33,808 bases of DNA from Sphingobacteriales bacterium (GTDB lineage: Bacteria > Bacteroidota > Bacteroidia > Sphingobacteriales > Sphingobacteriaceae), in the NCBI GenBank assembly GCA_004294495.1, contig REAS01000049.1:1-33808 (forward strand), in the 5' to 3' direction. A model generated the notes under the pieces. It did not search any database. It was not told where the DNA came from and saw only the letters and a list, made by a program, of their open reading frames with translations. The number at the start of each line of letters is the position of its first letter. Positions within the stretch are counted from its first letter, which is position 1. Below, piece by piece: positions 24,806 through 32,634 of this stretch. Position numbers and translations under genes: made by a program.

Positions 24806-26656
24806 TTAATTCAAATTTTGTTTCAAAAATATATCAAGATTATTATACAATTCAATTATATTTTTATGATTGCTATAAGTGTGCCCTTCTGTATCTTTTA
24901 GTAAATAACGAACCTTTACGTTGTTTTTTCGCAAGTCTTTTACAAACTGATTGGTTTCGTTTACGCTAACTAATTTATCTTTTGCTCCCTGCACAATATA
25001 TAAAGGGTTTTTAAATTTATTAATGTTAAATATCGGCGAAATTTGTTGGAAACTTTTAGTATTTTTTTGAGGGTTACCAACGGTTTTAGTAAGCAGTTGT
25101 TGATATGGCTTTCTATAATGCGAAAAATCTTTTAAATAGGTAAATAAATTATTTATGCCCGAGTATGATGCAGCACAACAATACAATTGAGGATGGTTAA
25201 ATGCGCTATTTAACGCCAAAAATCCCCCAAAACCAAAACCATAAATGGCAGTTTTTTCAGGGTCGGCAATTCTATTTTCTATTAGCCATTTAGTGCCATC
25301 TTCTATATCGTTAAGTATGTATTTAGTGCCTTTATTTAACCCGGCTTGTTTAAATGCTTTGCCGTATCCTCCCGATCCACGATAATTAATTTGCAAAACG
25401 GCATACCCTCTATTTGCCAAAAACTGCACTTCTGGTACAAAAGCCCATACATCGTTATCAAATTGTTGGCTATGTGGCAAAACAACACACTCCATATTGT
25501 ATTTTTTGTTTTTTGGCAAAGTTAAATAACCATTAATGTTTAAACCATCACGGCTAATATATTTTATGGGTTTCATTTCACAAAAATCAGTTTCGGGTAT
25601 GCTATTGTTACCCGATATTTTTGTTATTGTTTTTGTTGTATTATTAAACACATAAAAAATATCGGGTTGCCTATCGCTACAATTTTTTACTAAAAAAGTA
25701 TTTCCCGAAATATCGTTTTGTAATATCTCTAAATTTATTAAACTAAACTTATTTTTAATTTGGTTGTATATTGTTTCAAATTGGGTATCTAAACAAATAA
25801 TTTTCTTTTTTTCGGCAGCTAAATTTACTGCGGTAGGGTAAGTATTATTAAAATTTACACTAACAATATCGGTATTGGTTTTTATAATTTTAGTTTTAAA
25901 CCCGCTTGCGCAGTTTACCATAATAAGGGCTGTTTTATCGGTATTTAAATTTGATAAGGCATAAAAACCATTATTGGCTTTATTAAAACTTAAAGGCACC
26001 ATAGTATTCAAAAAATCACTTTCGGCTACCAATTTAAAATGGGTTTTATAAGTGTCTCTAAACAAAATACTTTCTGTTACGCCATCGCTTGCAATAGCTA
26101 ATCTAACCCTACCCAAATTATCGGCCTTCCATTTAATAATATTACCAGGGTTTAAAGCAATAAGTTTTTGATGCCAATTGTTTATGTTTACTTGATAAGC
26201 GTTTTGATTTATTGATTTTGATTTTATCGCAAGCAATAAAAATTTATTATACCAAAGTTTACTAGATATAAAATCTATTTTTTTTGCTTGTATAGTTTTA
26301 ATGTTTCCTGTTCCATCGGTATTTACGTAAAACAGCCCTTCGCCAAATTGGTTACTTAACACATAAAAAATAGTCTGGTTATTTGCCCAAAAATACGCCT
26401 TAATTTGGCCTCCTTTAAACTTTGTTATTTGGCGGGTAGTTCCTTTATTTATTTCTATTAAGAAAATATTGGATACATTGTTTTGATTTTGTACATAGGA
26501 AGCATATAAACCATCGGGCGATATTTGGTAACTTAATTTTTGAGAGTTGCTAAAAAAATAGGAAGTTGGTATTAAGTTGTTATTTGCATTTTGGTTGCAA
26601 CCTATAAGAACAAAAAAAATACAACAAACTAAAATTTGTTTAATTATGCCCAACAT
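24806..26656 (-). CDS. S9-peptidase-like lipoprotein lacking the catalytic serine (pseudo-peptidase)
   Basis: 616 residues from the ATG at 26656. A longer frame begins with TTG at 26689, but that overlaps a -7-like box, and the ATG gives a clean lipoprotein signal with lipobox LIGC (Cys20). Residues about 40-360 look like a beta-propeller with TolB/DPP4-type repeats (YQISPDGLYASYVQ, WANNQTIFYVLSN). Residues 365-610 are an S9 alpha/beta-hydrolase domain (FLANRGYAVLQINYRGSGGYG). The nucleophile motif GxSxGG reads GFGFGG (473-478), Gly replacing Ser, and the PHGGP element reads PHSQQ. Asp560 (GAKDKLV) and His592 (EGHTYS) are kept. It heads an operon with a histidine kinase and response regulator. 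Confidence 0.85.
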   Translation of the reverse strand: MLGIIKQILVCCIFFVLIGCNQNANNNLIPTSYFFSNSQKLSYQISPDGLYASYVQNQNNVSNIFLIEINKGTTRQITKFKGGQIKAYFWANNQTIFYVLSNQFGEGLFYVNTDGTGNIKTIQAKKIDFISSKLWYNKFLLLAIKSKSINQNAYQVNINNWHQKLIALNPGNIIKWKADNLGRVRLAIASDGVTESILFRDTYKTHFKLVAESDFLNTMVPLSFNKANNGFYALSNLNTDKTALIMVNCASGFKTKIIKTNTDIVSVNFNNTYPTAVNLAAEKKKIICLDTQFETIYNQIKNKFSLINLEILQNDISGNTFLVKNCSDRQPDIFYVFNNTTKTITKISGNNSIPETDFCEMKPIKYISRDGLNINGYLTLPKNKKYNMECVVLPHSQQFDNDVWAFVPEVQFLANRGYAVLQINYRGSGGYGKAFKQAGLNKGTKYILNDIEDGTKWLIENRIADPEKTAIYGFGFGGFLALNSAFNHPQLYCCAASYSGINNLFTYLKDFSHYRKPYQQLLTKTVGNPQKNTKSFQQISPIFNINKFKNPLYIVQGAKDKLVSVNETNQFVKDLRKNNVKVRYLLKDTEGHTYSNHKNIIELYNNLDIFLKQNLN

Positions 26657-26686
26657 TTTTGCTTTATTATTAACTGATTTTTTGTA

Positions 26687-26694
26687 CAAATTAA
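26687..26694 (-). promoter_or_regulatory. -7-like element for the pseudo-peptidase/two-component operon
   Basis: Minus-strand TTAATTTG resembles TAnnTTTG with one mismatch and lies 30 nt before the chosen ATG. Weak. Confidence 0.3.
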
Positions 26695-26709
26695 ATTAAA
26701 TTTTTGTGT

Positions 26710-26738
26710 TTTGCGCTATAAACTACACAATATATTTG
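26710..26738 (+). promoter_or_regulatory. Promoter for the TPR protein
   Basis: TTTG (26710-26713) and TATATTTG (26731-26738), 17 nt apart, agree with the Bacteroidota consensus; the ATG is 70 nt downstream. Confidence 0.5.
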
Positions 26739-26808
26739 TTAACGATATTTACACTTTTATAATTATACTTTAAAAGCGGCGTATTATATAAATTAGCCAA
26801 TAAAAATT

Positions 26809-28611
26809 ATGTTAAAAAAAATCTCCTTTTTTATAGTTTTAAGTTTAATAACGCTATTGGCTAGCGGCCAGCAAAATGATATTGAACTTGCCGAGTCGTT
26901 ATCAAAAAACGGAGAATACAGCCAAGCTATAACTATTTATAAAAACCTAACTAACACAACTATTGATAAAACTTGGTATTATGCCGATTATTTAAACTGT
27001 TTACTAAAAACCAAAAACTACAACGAGGCCGAAAAACTGGTAAATAAAACTATTAAAGCCAATGCGAATCAAAATATATATTTTTTAGATTTAGGGTACG
27101 TGTACGAACAAAAAGGCGATAACGAAAAAGCAAACAAAATTTACGATAAAACAATTAATAACTTACCTGCCGATGATATTGCCGTAACAGATTTTTCTTC
27201 CCATTTTTATAATCTCCAAAACTACAATTATGCATTAAAAACATATTTGCAAGCCCGCAAAGTTTTTAAAAACAACGGTTTATATGCTTTAGAAATTTTA
27301 AATATTTTAAAGATTACAAAAAACAATCCTGCTTTAATATCCGAAATTTTAACTTTACTAAGCAGCAATAACGAATATTTAGGCTTTGCAAAAAATAGCC
27401 TTTCGCAAACCTTAGAAACCACAGCCGATTTTACTTTACTTAAATTAGAATTATTAAAGGCAATACAAAAACAACCAGATAATAACAGCTTTGCACAATT
27501 ACTTGCTTGGCATTACCTACAACAAAAAAATTTTACCGCCGCTCTTACGCAAACTATTGCCTTAGATAAACGTGAGAAACAAAACGGTGCCCAAGTGTTT
27601 GAGCTGGGCAATATTTTTACCCAAAATAAAGATTACGAAACCGCAAATTTGGCCTATCAATATATATTACAAAAAGGCGAAAGTAACCCGTATTACATTA
27701 ATGCATTAATTGAAAACCTTAGCAATAAAAAACAACTACTTACCGAAGGAAAATTTTTAATGCCCGATTTATTATTGCTTGAGCAAGATTACACATCGAT
27801 ATTAACCAAATATGGCAAAAACTATCAAACCTTATTTGCAATAACACAACTGGCAAACTTGCAAGCATTTTATTTAAATAAACCTAGCCAAGCTCAAGTA
27901 CTTTTAGAGAACGCCTTAAAATTAACCAATATTGGGCAAAAAAATTTAGGCGAGTTAAAATTGCAGTTAGCCAACATTTATTTAGTTAATAACCAAGTAT
28001 GGGATGCGGCTTTGCTGTACAGCCAAGTTGAAAAAACCTTTACTAACGAACCATTAGGGCAAGAAGCTAAACTAAGAAATGCAAAACTTTCGTTTTATAA
28101 TGGCGATTTTAAATGGGCAAAAAGCCAGTTAGATGTATTAAAAGCTTCTACATCGCAATTTATAGCAAACGATGCACTAGATTTAAGTTTATTAATTCAA
28201 AATAATTTAACAGCCGATAGCACTGGTAAGGCGCTAAAAATTTATGCTTCGGCAAGTTTGTTACTTTTAAAAAACGATTTAGAAGGGTCGCTATTAACGT
28301 TAGATAGCATAAATTTACTTTACCCAAAAAACGAACTAGAAAATGATATATCACTAACTAAAGCAAAAATATTTATACAACAAAGCAAATTTGCCGAAGC
28401 CGCCTTACAATACCAAAGTATAATAAACCAAACAGAAAGTATGTATGCAGATGATGCCTTGTTTTTATTAGCCCAATTACAAGAGCAAAAACTTAATTTA
28501 CCTAAACAAGCACTAGAAAATTACCAAAAGCTACTAAACAATTACCCCGGTAGCCCTTACATTACTGAAACTCGAGAAAGATTTAGAGCCTTGCGAGGCG
28601 ATGCTTTATAA
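26809..28611 (+). CDS. Exported TPR-repeat protein
   Basis: A 600-residue secreted or outer-membrane-associated protein. Signal peptide: KK, hydrophobic core to about residue 19, predicted cleavage after ASG before QQNDIE. Many tetratricopeptide units run from about residue 25 to the end (examples: SKNGEYSQAITIYKNL, YVYEQKGDNEKANKIYDKTI, LQEQKLNLPKQALENYQKLL), and the end NNYPGSPYITETRERFRALRG is common in Bacteroidota tetratricopeptide proteins, resembling the TPR gliding/BamD-like class. It likely acts as a periplasmic scaffold; partner unknown. Divergent from the pseudo-peptidase operon. Confidence 0.85.
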   Translation: MLKKISFFIVLSLITLLASGQQNDIELAESLSKNGEYSQAITIYKNLTNTTIDKTWYYADYLNCLLKTKNYNEAEKLVNKTIKANANQNIYFLDLGYVYEQKGDNEKANKIYDKTINNLPADDIAVTDFSSHFYNLQNYNYALKTYLQARKVFKNNGLYALEILNILKITKNNPALISEILTLLSSNNEYLGFAKNSLSQTLETTADFTLLKLELLKAIQKQPDNNSFAQLLAWHYLQQKNFTAALTQTIALDKREKQNGAQVFELGNIFTQNKDYETANLAYQYILQKGESNPYYINALIENLSNKKQLLTEGKFLMPDLLLLEQDYTSILTKYGKNYQTLFAITQLANLQAFYLNKPSQAQVLLENALKLTNIGQKNLGELKLQLANIYLVNNQVWDAALLYSQVEKTFTNEPLGQEAKLRNAKLSFYNGDFKWAKSQLDVLKASTSQFIANDALDLSLLIQNNLTADSTGKALKIYASASLLLLKNDLEGSLLTLDSINLLYPKNELENDISLTKAKIFIQQSKFAEAALQYQSIINQTESMYADDALFLLAQLQEQKLNLPKQALENYQKLLNNYPGSPYITETRERFRALRGDAL

Positions 28612-28642
28612 TTGCATTTATTTACCTTTAAACCTATATTTG
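28612..28642 (+). promoter_or_regulatory. Promoter placed for a leaderless DUF4286 transcript
   Basis: TTG (28612-28614) and TATATTTG (28635-28642) are 20 nt apart. The ATG begins at 28647, only 4 nt after the -7 box, so the transcript may begin at or beside the start codon. Confidence 0.55.
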
Positions 28643-28646
28643 CGGT

Positions 28647-28955
28647 ATGATTGTTTTTAACGTAACCACAATAATTGAAGAAAGCATACAAGCCGAGTAT
28701 TTAACTTTTATGCAACAAGAACACATGCCCCTAGTAATGGCAACGGGTGCTTTTACAAGCAGCAACCTTTTTTTATTAACCGAACCTGTTAACGAAGGCA
28801 TAACTTATTGCGCACAATATATAACCGATAGCGAAGAAAAACTTGAAAATTACCGCCTAAATCAATCGCCAAGTTTACAAGAACATTTTAAAAATAAATT
28901 CGACGGAAAATATGTGGCTTTTAGAAGTGTGTTGCATTTAATAGACCCCGTTTAA
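28647..28955 (+). CDS. DUF4286 family protein
   Basis: A 102-residue protein with the DUF4286 pattern: MIVFNVTTIIEESIQAEYLTFMQQEHMP, then a ferredoxin-like alternating fold, KFDGKYVAFRSVLHLI at the end. Function of the family is unknown. Preceded by a promoter that suggests a leaderless mRNA and followed by a bidirectional terminator shared with the tRNA. Confidence 0.8.
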   Translation: MIVFNVTTIIEESIQAEYLTFMQQEHMPLVMATGAFTSSNLFLLTEPVNEGITYCAQYITDSEEKLENYRLNQSPSLQEHFKNKFDGKYVAFRSVLHLIDPV

Positions 28956-29002
28956 AAGATAGATTAGACTTTTTTTTTAATCTAAATTTAGTTGGAGTTA
29001 AA

Positions 29003-29043
29003 AAAAAATCCAAAAACCTAAAAAATAAGCTTTTGGATTTTTT
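29003..29043. terminator. Bidirectional terminator between DUF4286 gene and tRNA-Ala
   Basis: CCAAAA (29010-29015) pairs with TTTTGG (29031-29036), extended outward by A-runs (29003-29008) and T-runs (29038-29043). It works in either direction, ending the plus-strand gene and the minus-strand tRNA. Confidence 0.8.
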
Positions 29044-29045
29044 GT

Positions 29046-29122
29046 TGGTGGAGAATATCGGATTCGAACCGATCACCTCTTCACTGCCAGCGAAGCGCTC
29101 TAGCCGAATGAGCTAATCCCCC
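29046..29122 (-). tRNA. tRNA-Ala (anticodon GGC)
   Basis: The minus strand folds as a cloverleaf: acceptor GGGGGAT pairs with ATTCTCC (two G-U pairs), D-arm TAGCTC, anticodon stem CTTCG/TGAAG enclosing CTGGCAG (anticodon GGC), T-arm with GGTTCGAATCC, discriminator A and an encoded CCA (plus-strand TGG at 29046-29048). Confidence 0.95.
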
Positions 29123-29189
29123 GTTTTTTATTGAGTGTGCAAATATCAAAAAAATAAATGGTTGCACAAAGCTATACAGCAAAATAAAT

Positions 29190-29765
29190 CTAAGGGTTAT
29201 TATAATTGTTAAAACTACCTTCATCCAAAATTATATTTTTTTGGCTTAGCCCCGATGATAAGATGTGTTGTAAACTAAAATCGGTTTGGTTTCCTAAAAC
29301 CAAACTATTTAAACCTTTTGCAGTATAAATGCCACAAAAAGGTTCCCAAAAATCGCCATTATGGTAAGCGTAAAAATTAAAATTTGGCTGTGTGGTATAA
29401 TTATTTATTAAAGTTTGAATGGTTTGTGGCTGCATGTCAATCATATCGCAAGCTAAAACCAATAAATTTTTTTGTGGGTATTGCTGGTGTACCGTTAACA
29501 ATCCCCGCAAAGGGCCGGGTATGGTTTGTGTATCAAGTATTAAAATTTCGGACTTAAAATATTTAACGTAAGTTGCCAATTGCGCATCATTTACCGAAAC
29601 AACATAAGGCATGTTTAAGGCATCAAACTTTTGAGCAACAATAGTTGCCCAGGGTTTATCTTCTTTAAGTAAAAGCCCTTTATCGGCGCCCATGCGCATA
29701 CTTTTACCGCCGCATAAAACTACACCCAGTAAATTTGTTAAATTATTTTCTATCGCTATGGCCAA
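29190..29765 (-). CDS. mobA: MobA-like molybdenum cofactor guanylyltransferase
   Basis: A 191-residue nucleotidyltransferase. LLGVVLCGGKSMRMGADKGLLL (12-33) is the signature loop (GGxSxRMGxDK) of MobA-type enzymes that attach GMP to molybdopterin. The central VLACDMIDM holds the metal-binding Asp (typical LPCDxP). Overlaps the preceding Rdx-family gene by 23 nt, at the end of a moaD-moaE-Rdx-mobA run. The specificity (GMP versus CMP) is not separable here. Confidence 0.85.
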   Translation of the reverse strand: MAIAIENNLTNLLGVVLCGGKSMRMGADKGLLLKEDKPWATIVAQKFDALNMPYVVSVNDAQLATYVKYFKSEILILDTQTIPGPLRGLLTVHQQYPQKNLLVLACDMIDMQPQTIQTLINNYTTQPNFNFYAYHNGDFWEPFCGIYTAKGLNSLVLGNQTDFSLQHILSSGLSQKNIILDEGSFNNYNNP

Positions 29766-30021
29766 GGCTTTTTTCAGGGTTTATGTAATCTCTTATTTTT
29801 TGTTTCAGTTCTTTAATTTCGGGGAAACCGCCTTCGGTTTTTCGGTCGTAAATTTCTTTATCGTTTACACGGATGCCAAATTTTCCACTTATTTGGCTAG
29901 GTTGTAAGGCTACACTAAACACATCATCGCTAAAAGTACTTAGTATTTCTTGGGCAAAATAAGCAGCTCGTAACATCCAATTACATTTAGGGCAATACTC
30001 AACAGTTATGGTTGGTTTCAT
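29743..30021 (-). CDS. SelT/SelW/SelH-like (Rdx family) redox protein
   Basis: A 92-residue thioredoxin-like protein with the redox motif C10-P-K-C13 near the start (VEYCPKCNW), FSVALQPSQISGKFGIRVND, and EGGFPEIKELKQKIRD, all as in the Rdx family. The selenocysteine position of eukaryotic SelW is Cys. Function in bacteria is not established. It overlaps moaE by 4 nt and mobA by 23 nt, so it is translated with molybdopterin genes. Confidence 0.88.
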   Translation of the reverse strand: MKPTITVEYCPKCNWMLRAAYFAQEILSTFSDDVFSVALQPSQISGKFGIRVNDKEIYDRKTEGGFPEIKELKQKIRDYINPEKSLGHSDRK

Positions 30022-30539
30022 TTCTCTGCATTTTGTGGGTCAAATTCGTAAATATGCTTATTGGCATCGCCGGTTTGTTTTTGGCAATTGCAATTGCCGC
30101 CCCATTCTTTGGTACCGTCGGTAAAATATTCGCACTTCCAAATTGGTGCTTCGTGTTTAATACGGTCAATAATGTAGCGGTTGGCGGCATAAGCCTCGGT
30201 TCGGTGTGCCGATGTTGTAATTACAACAACTGCACTTTCTCCACTTTTAACTATACCTGTACGGTGTTGGGCAATTGCAAATGTTAAACGCCAACGTATT
30301 ATTGCCTCATTTACAATTTCGTTTATCATTTTAGTAGCCATCGCTGGGTAGGCTTCATATTCTAAATAATCAACCTGTTTTCCTAAGCTATTGTCTCTAA
30401 CTTCGCCACTAAACAAAACCACCGCACCCGCTTTTGGGTGATGTGCAACACTAAGTAGCGCTACCAAATTTAAAGGTAGGGCTGTTAATGGTTGCGTATT
30501 AACCTCCACTACTGGGTGGGATAATGCAAATGGTGTCAT
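30018..30539 (-). CDS. moaE: Molybdopterin synthase catalytic subunit MoaE
   Basis: A 173-residue MoaE. Seen: GAVVLFSGEVRDNS (38-51), LEYEAYPAMA, QHRTG (91-95), and the catalytic Lys region IKHEAPIWKCEYFTDG (K128, K135). It is some 20-25 residues longer than the common form because of a C-terminal extension with two cysteines (C150, C152) and a His. It transfers sulfur from the MoaD C-terminus to cyclic pyranopterin. Overlaps moaD by 41 nt. An internal later start would shorten the overlap but not the domain. Confidence 0.93.
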   Translation of the reverse strand: MTPFALSHPVVEVNTQPLTALPLNLVALLSVAHHPKAGAVVLFSGEVRDNSLGKQVDYLEYEAYPAMATKMINEIVNEAIIRWRLTFAIAQHRTGIVKSGESAVVVITTSAHRTEAYAANRYIIDRIKHEAPIWKCEYFTDGTKEWGGNCNCQKQTGDANKHIYEFDPQNAEK

Positions 30540-30732
30540 TTTTTTTAATTTCGAAATCTAAATCTACAAAAGTATCGTTAACGGCAAACCTTGATAGGTT
30601 TAATATATTTTCCGCATCACTATTTTGTTGAATTAAATAAGTTTTTAAATCAGATATTAAACTTAAATTCTCTAACACCTCGTACGGGGTAGAAAAATAA
30701 TCTTTTAACGCTGCAAAAGTTTGAATGGTCAT
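30499..30732 (-). CDS. moaD: Molybdopterin synthase sulfur carrier MoaD
   Basis: A 77-residue ubiquitin-fold protein ending in PPSSGG; the C-terminal di-glycine is thiocarboxylated to deliver sulfur to MoaE. Start ATG 30732. It is the first gene of the run, about 14 nt downstream of a 10-bp palindrome. No moaA, moaC or moeA is in the window. Confidence 0.92.
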   Translation of the reverse strand: MTIQTFAALKDYFSTPYEVLENLSLISDLKTYLIQQNSDAENILNLSRFAVNDTFVDLDFEIKKNDTICIIPPSSGG

Positions 30733-30746
30733 TTATAATAATACTA

Positions 30747-30775
30747 AACTCTAATATAAAAAAATTATTAGAGTT
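30747..30775. promoter_or_regulatory. 10-bp palindrome upstream of moaD
   Basis: Perfect arms AACTCTAATA and TATTAGAGTT with a 9-nt AT-rich loop. Lies 14 nt before the moaD ATG. No T-run follows, so it looks like an operator or a leader hairpin rather than a terminator. Confidence 0.5.
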
Positions 30776-30836
30776 AGCGGTAAACCGTAGAAATTAATCT
30801 TACAAACTAAATTCGATTGATGTAATTTAAATTTTT

Positions 30837-30913
30837 GGGCGTTTTAACACGCTGTTCGCTATATCTTTTTGGCAGAAAAGCCAAAAAGGATACCGCTGCC
30901 ATCGTTAACGCTC
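30837..30913. repeat. Structured dispersed-repeat-like element between moaD and trmB
   Basis: Outer arms GGGCGTT (30837-30843) and AACGCTC (30907-30913) are nearly complementary and enclose a hairpin CTTTTTGGC / GCCAAAAAG (30865-30873 and 30880-30888, six-base loop). Its look, with a GGGCGTT start and TATATCTTTTTGG...GGATACCGCTGCCAT, is like dispersed repeats I recall from several Bacteroidota genomes; that recollection is not checked. The rest of the roughly 300-nt gap from 30733 to 31033 has only the palindrome and the trmB -7 box. Confidence 0.55.
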
Positions 30914-31020
30914 TTTCGGCTGTAAATATTAGTGGTTATTTACTATATTAAACAAAAAACACAGGGTTACACTTTAAATAATCTTAACAATTACCCTCAT
31001 TATCCACACCAAAAAAACAA

Positions 31021-31028
31021 TATATTTG
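31021..31028 (+). promoter_or_regulatory. -7 promoter element placing trmB start at 31034
   Basis: TATATTTG (perfect TAnnTTTG) ends 5 nt before the ATG at 31034, favouring that start over an in-frame GTG at 30932 and implying a leaderless mRNA. Confidence 0.6.
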
Positions 31029-31033
31029 CACAA

Positions 31034-31681
31034 ATGGCAAAAAGAAAATTAATACGATTTAAAGAAATTGGTGGTTTTGATAACGTGGTTGAGCTAGATG
31101 CTGGTTTGCCTTATAAAGGCAAATGGGCCAGTGAATTTTTTAAAAACAACAATCCCATAGTTTTAGAACTGGCCTGTGGTAAAGGCGAATACAGTGTAAA
31201 TTTGGCTAAAAAATTTCCTGATAAAAACTTTTTAGGGATTGATTATAAGGGCAACCGCCTATGGGTAGGTGCAAAAATGGCGATTGATGATGGCATTAAA
31301 AATGTAGGGTTTTTGCGCATACAAATTCAAAACTTGTTAGATTTTGTTGATGTAGGTGAGATTGATGAAATTTGGCTAACCTTCCCCGACCCGCAAGCGC
31401 AAAGCCCACTAGAACGTAAAAGACTAACCAACCCACAGTTTTTAGAAAAATACAAGACTGCCCTAAAACCCAGCGGTATAATGCACCTAAAAACAGACAA
31501 CGACGGTTTTTACGAATACACGCTTGAAAAAGTAAACGAGCTAAACCTCGAAATTTTGGTGCAAACCAACAATTTATACCGAGATTTTTATAAAGACGAA
31601 ATCTTATCAATAAAAACGCACTACGAAGCTTTGTATTTAAAGCAGGGCAAGCGTATAAACTATTTAAAGTTTAAATTTTAA
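31034..31681 (+). CDS. trmB: tRNA (guanine-N7-)-methyltransferase
   Basis: 215 residues from the ATG at 31034; a longer frame from GTG at 30932 adds 34 residues unlike the family and would cross the promoter. SAM-binding motif LELACGKGEY (44-53), IDYKGNRLWVGAK, and the TrmB signature WLTFPDPQ with KRL(T)NPQFLEKY are present. It makes m7G46 in tRNA. Stop and the next start overlap by one base (TAATG), so it leads a trmB-atl-tag run. Confidence 0.94.
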   Translation: MAKRKLIRFKEIGGFDNVVELDAGLPYKGKWASEFFKNNNPIVLELACGKGEYSVNLAKKFPDKNFLGIDYKGNRLWVGAKMAIDDGIKNVGFLRIQIQNLLDFVDVGEIDEIWLTFPDPQAQSPLERKRLTNPQFLEKYKTALKPSGIMHLKTDNDGFYEYTLEKVNELNLEILVQTNNLYRDFYKDEILSIKTHYEALYLKQGKRINYLKFKF

Positions 31682-32019
31682 TGCAACCCAGCACTTTTTA
31701 CCAAGATGTTTATGAGGTTGTAAAATTGATACCATTTGGTAGGGCAACTAGTTATGGCGCTATTGCAGCATATTTGGGTACAAAAGGTTCGTCGCGATTG
31801 GTGGGTTATGCCATGAATAACAGTATAAAAACCGAAACTGGCATACCAGCACACCGTGTGGTTAACCGTAATGGTTTGCTTACGGGCAAATTTCATTTTG
31901 GTACTGCTAACGAAATGCAACAACGGTTAGAAAACGAAGGGTTAACAATTATTGATAACCAAATACAAAACTTTAAAACTATTTTTTGGGATCCCACAAT
32001 TGAGTTAGATATATCATAA
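31681..32019 (+). CDS. Alkyltransferase-like protein (ATL, MGMT family without the catalytic Cys)
   Basis: A 112-residue protein with the O6-alkylguanine-DNA alkyltransferase DNA-binding domain (VVKLIPFGRATSYGAIAA, SSRLVGYAMNNS with the finger R39, IPAHRVVNRNG). The PCHR active site reads PAHR (56-59), with Ala57 in the Cys position, which is the mark of ATL proteins. ATLs bind alkylated guanine without transferring the group and pass it to nucleotide excision repair. Overlaps trmB by one base; tag starts 1 nt after its stop. Confidence 0.93.
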   Translation: MQPSTFYQDVYEVVKLIPFGRATSYGAIAAYLGTKGSSRLVGYAMNNSIKTETGIPAHRVVNRNGLLTGKFHFGTANEMQQRLENEGLTIIDNQIQNFKTIFWDPTIELDIS

Positions 32020-32020
32020 A

Positions 32021-32614
32021 ATGGAAAACACAAATCAAATTAAACGCTGCCCGTGGTGCGGTGCCGATGATTTATACACCCAATATCATGACAGCGAATG
32101 GGGAAAGCAAGTTACTGATGATGGTGTTTTATTTGAGTTTTTAATTTTAGAATCGGCGCAGGCGGGCTTAAGTTGGTTAACCATTTTGCGAAAACGAGAA
32201 AACTACCGAAGGCTTTTTGCAAATTTTAACGCCGAAAAAGTTGCCGCTTTTAACCAAACCGATGTTGACTATATTTTGCAAGACGCTGGCATTATACGTA
32301 ACCGTTTAAAAGTTAAATCTGCCATAAGCAACGCCCAATTATTTTTACAAATTCAGCAACAATATGGCTCGTTTTACAGGTATTTATATTCGTTTATGCC
32401 TAACGCACAGGCTATTATAAATAATTTTAAATCTATGCAAAATGTACCTGTAAAAACAGAAGTATCTGACGCAATAGCAAAAGATTTAAAAAAAAGAGGC
32501 TTTAAATTTTTTGGCTCGGTAATTTGTTACGCTTATATGCAAGCTGTTGGTATGGTAAACGATCATTTAACAGAATGCGATTTTAAAACAAACATCCCCG
32601 CAAAGGGTATATAA
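32021..32614 (+). CDS. tag: DNA-3-methyladenine glycosylase I
   Basis: A 197-residue Tag-type glycosylase. Zinc ligands C10, H23, H182 and C186 are all present (RCPWCGADDLY, QYHDSEWG, NDHLTECDF), with the catalytic region FEFLILESAQAGLSW (E44). It excises 3-methyladenine from DNA. Immediately downstream of the ATL gene, giving a small alkylation-repair unit. Confidence 0.95.
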   Translation: MENTNQIKRCPWCGADDLYTQYHDSEWGKQVTDDGVLFEFLILESAQAGLSWLTILRKRENYRRLFANFNAEKVAAFNQTDVDYILQDAGIIRNRLKVKSAISNAQLFLQIQQQYGSFYRYLYSFMPNAQAIINNFKSMQNVPVKTEVSDAIAKDLKKRGFKFFGSVICYAYMQAVGMVNDHLTECDFKTNIPAKGI

Positions 32615-32634
32615 ACCGCAATTAAAACTACAAG

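Noticed and set aside
26657-26689. TTG start for the S9-like lipoprotein
   Set aside because: The ATG at 26656 gives a normal lipoprotein signal and the TTG overlaps a -7-like box.
30012-30287. Plus-strand open frame within moaE
   Set aside because: It is the antisense shadow of moaE, which has clear motifs.
30932-31033. 34-residue N-terminal extension of TrmB from GTG
   Set aside because: A perfect -7 box lies inside it just before the ATG at 31034, and the extension does not resemble the family.
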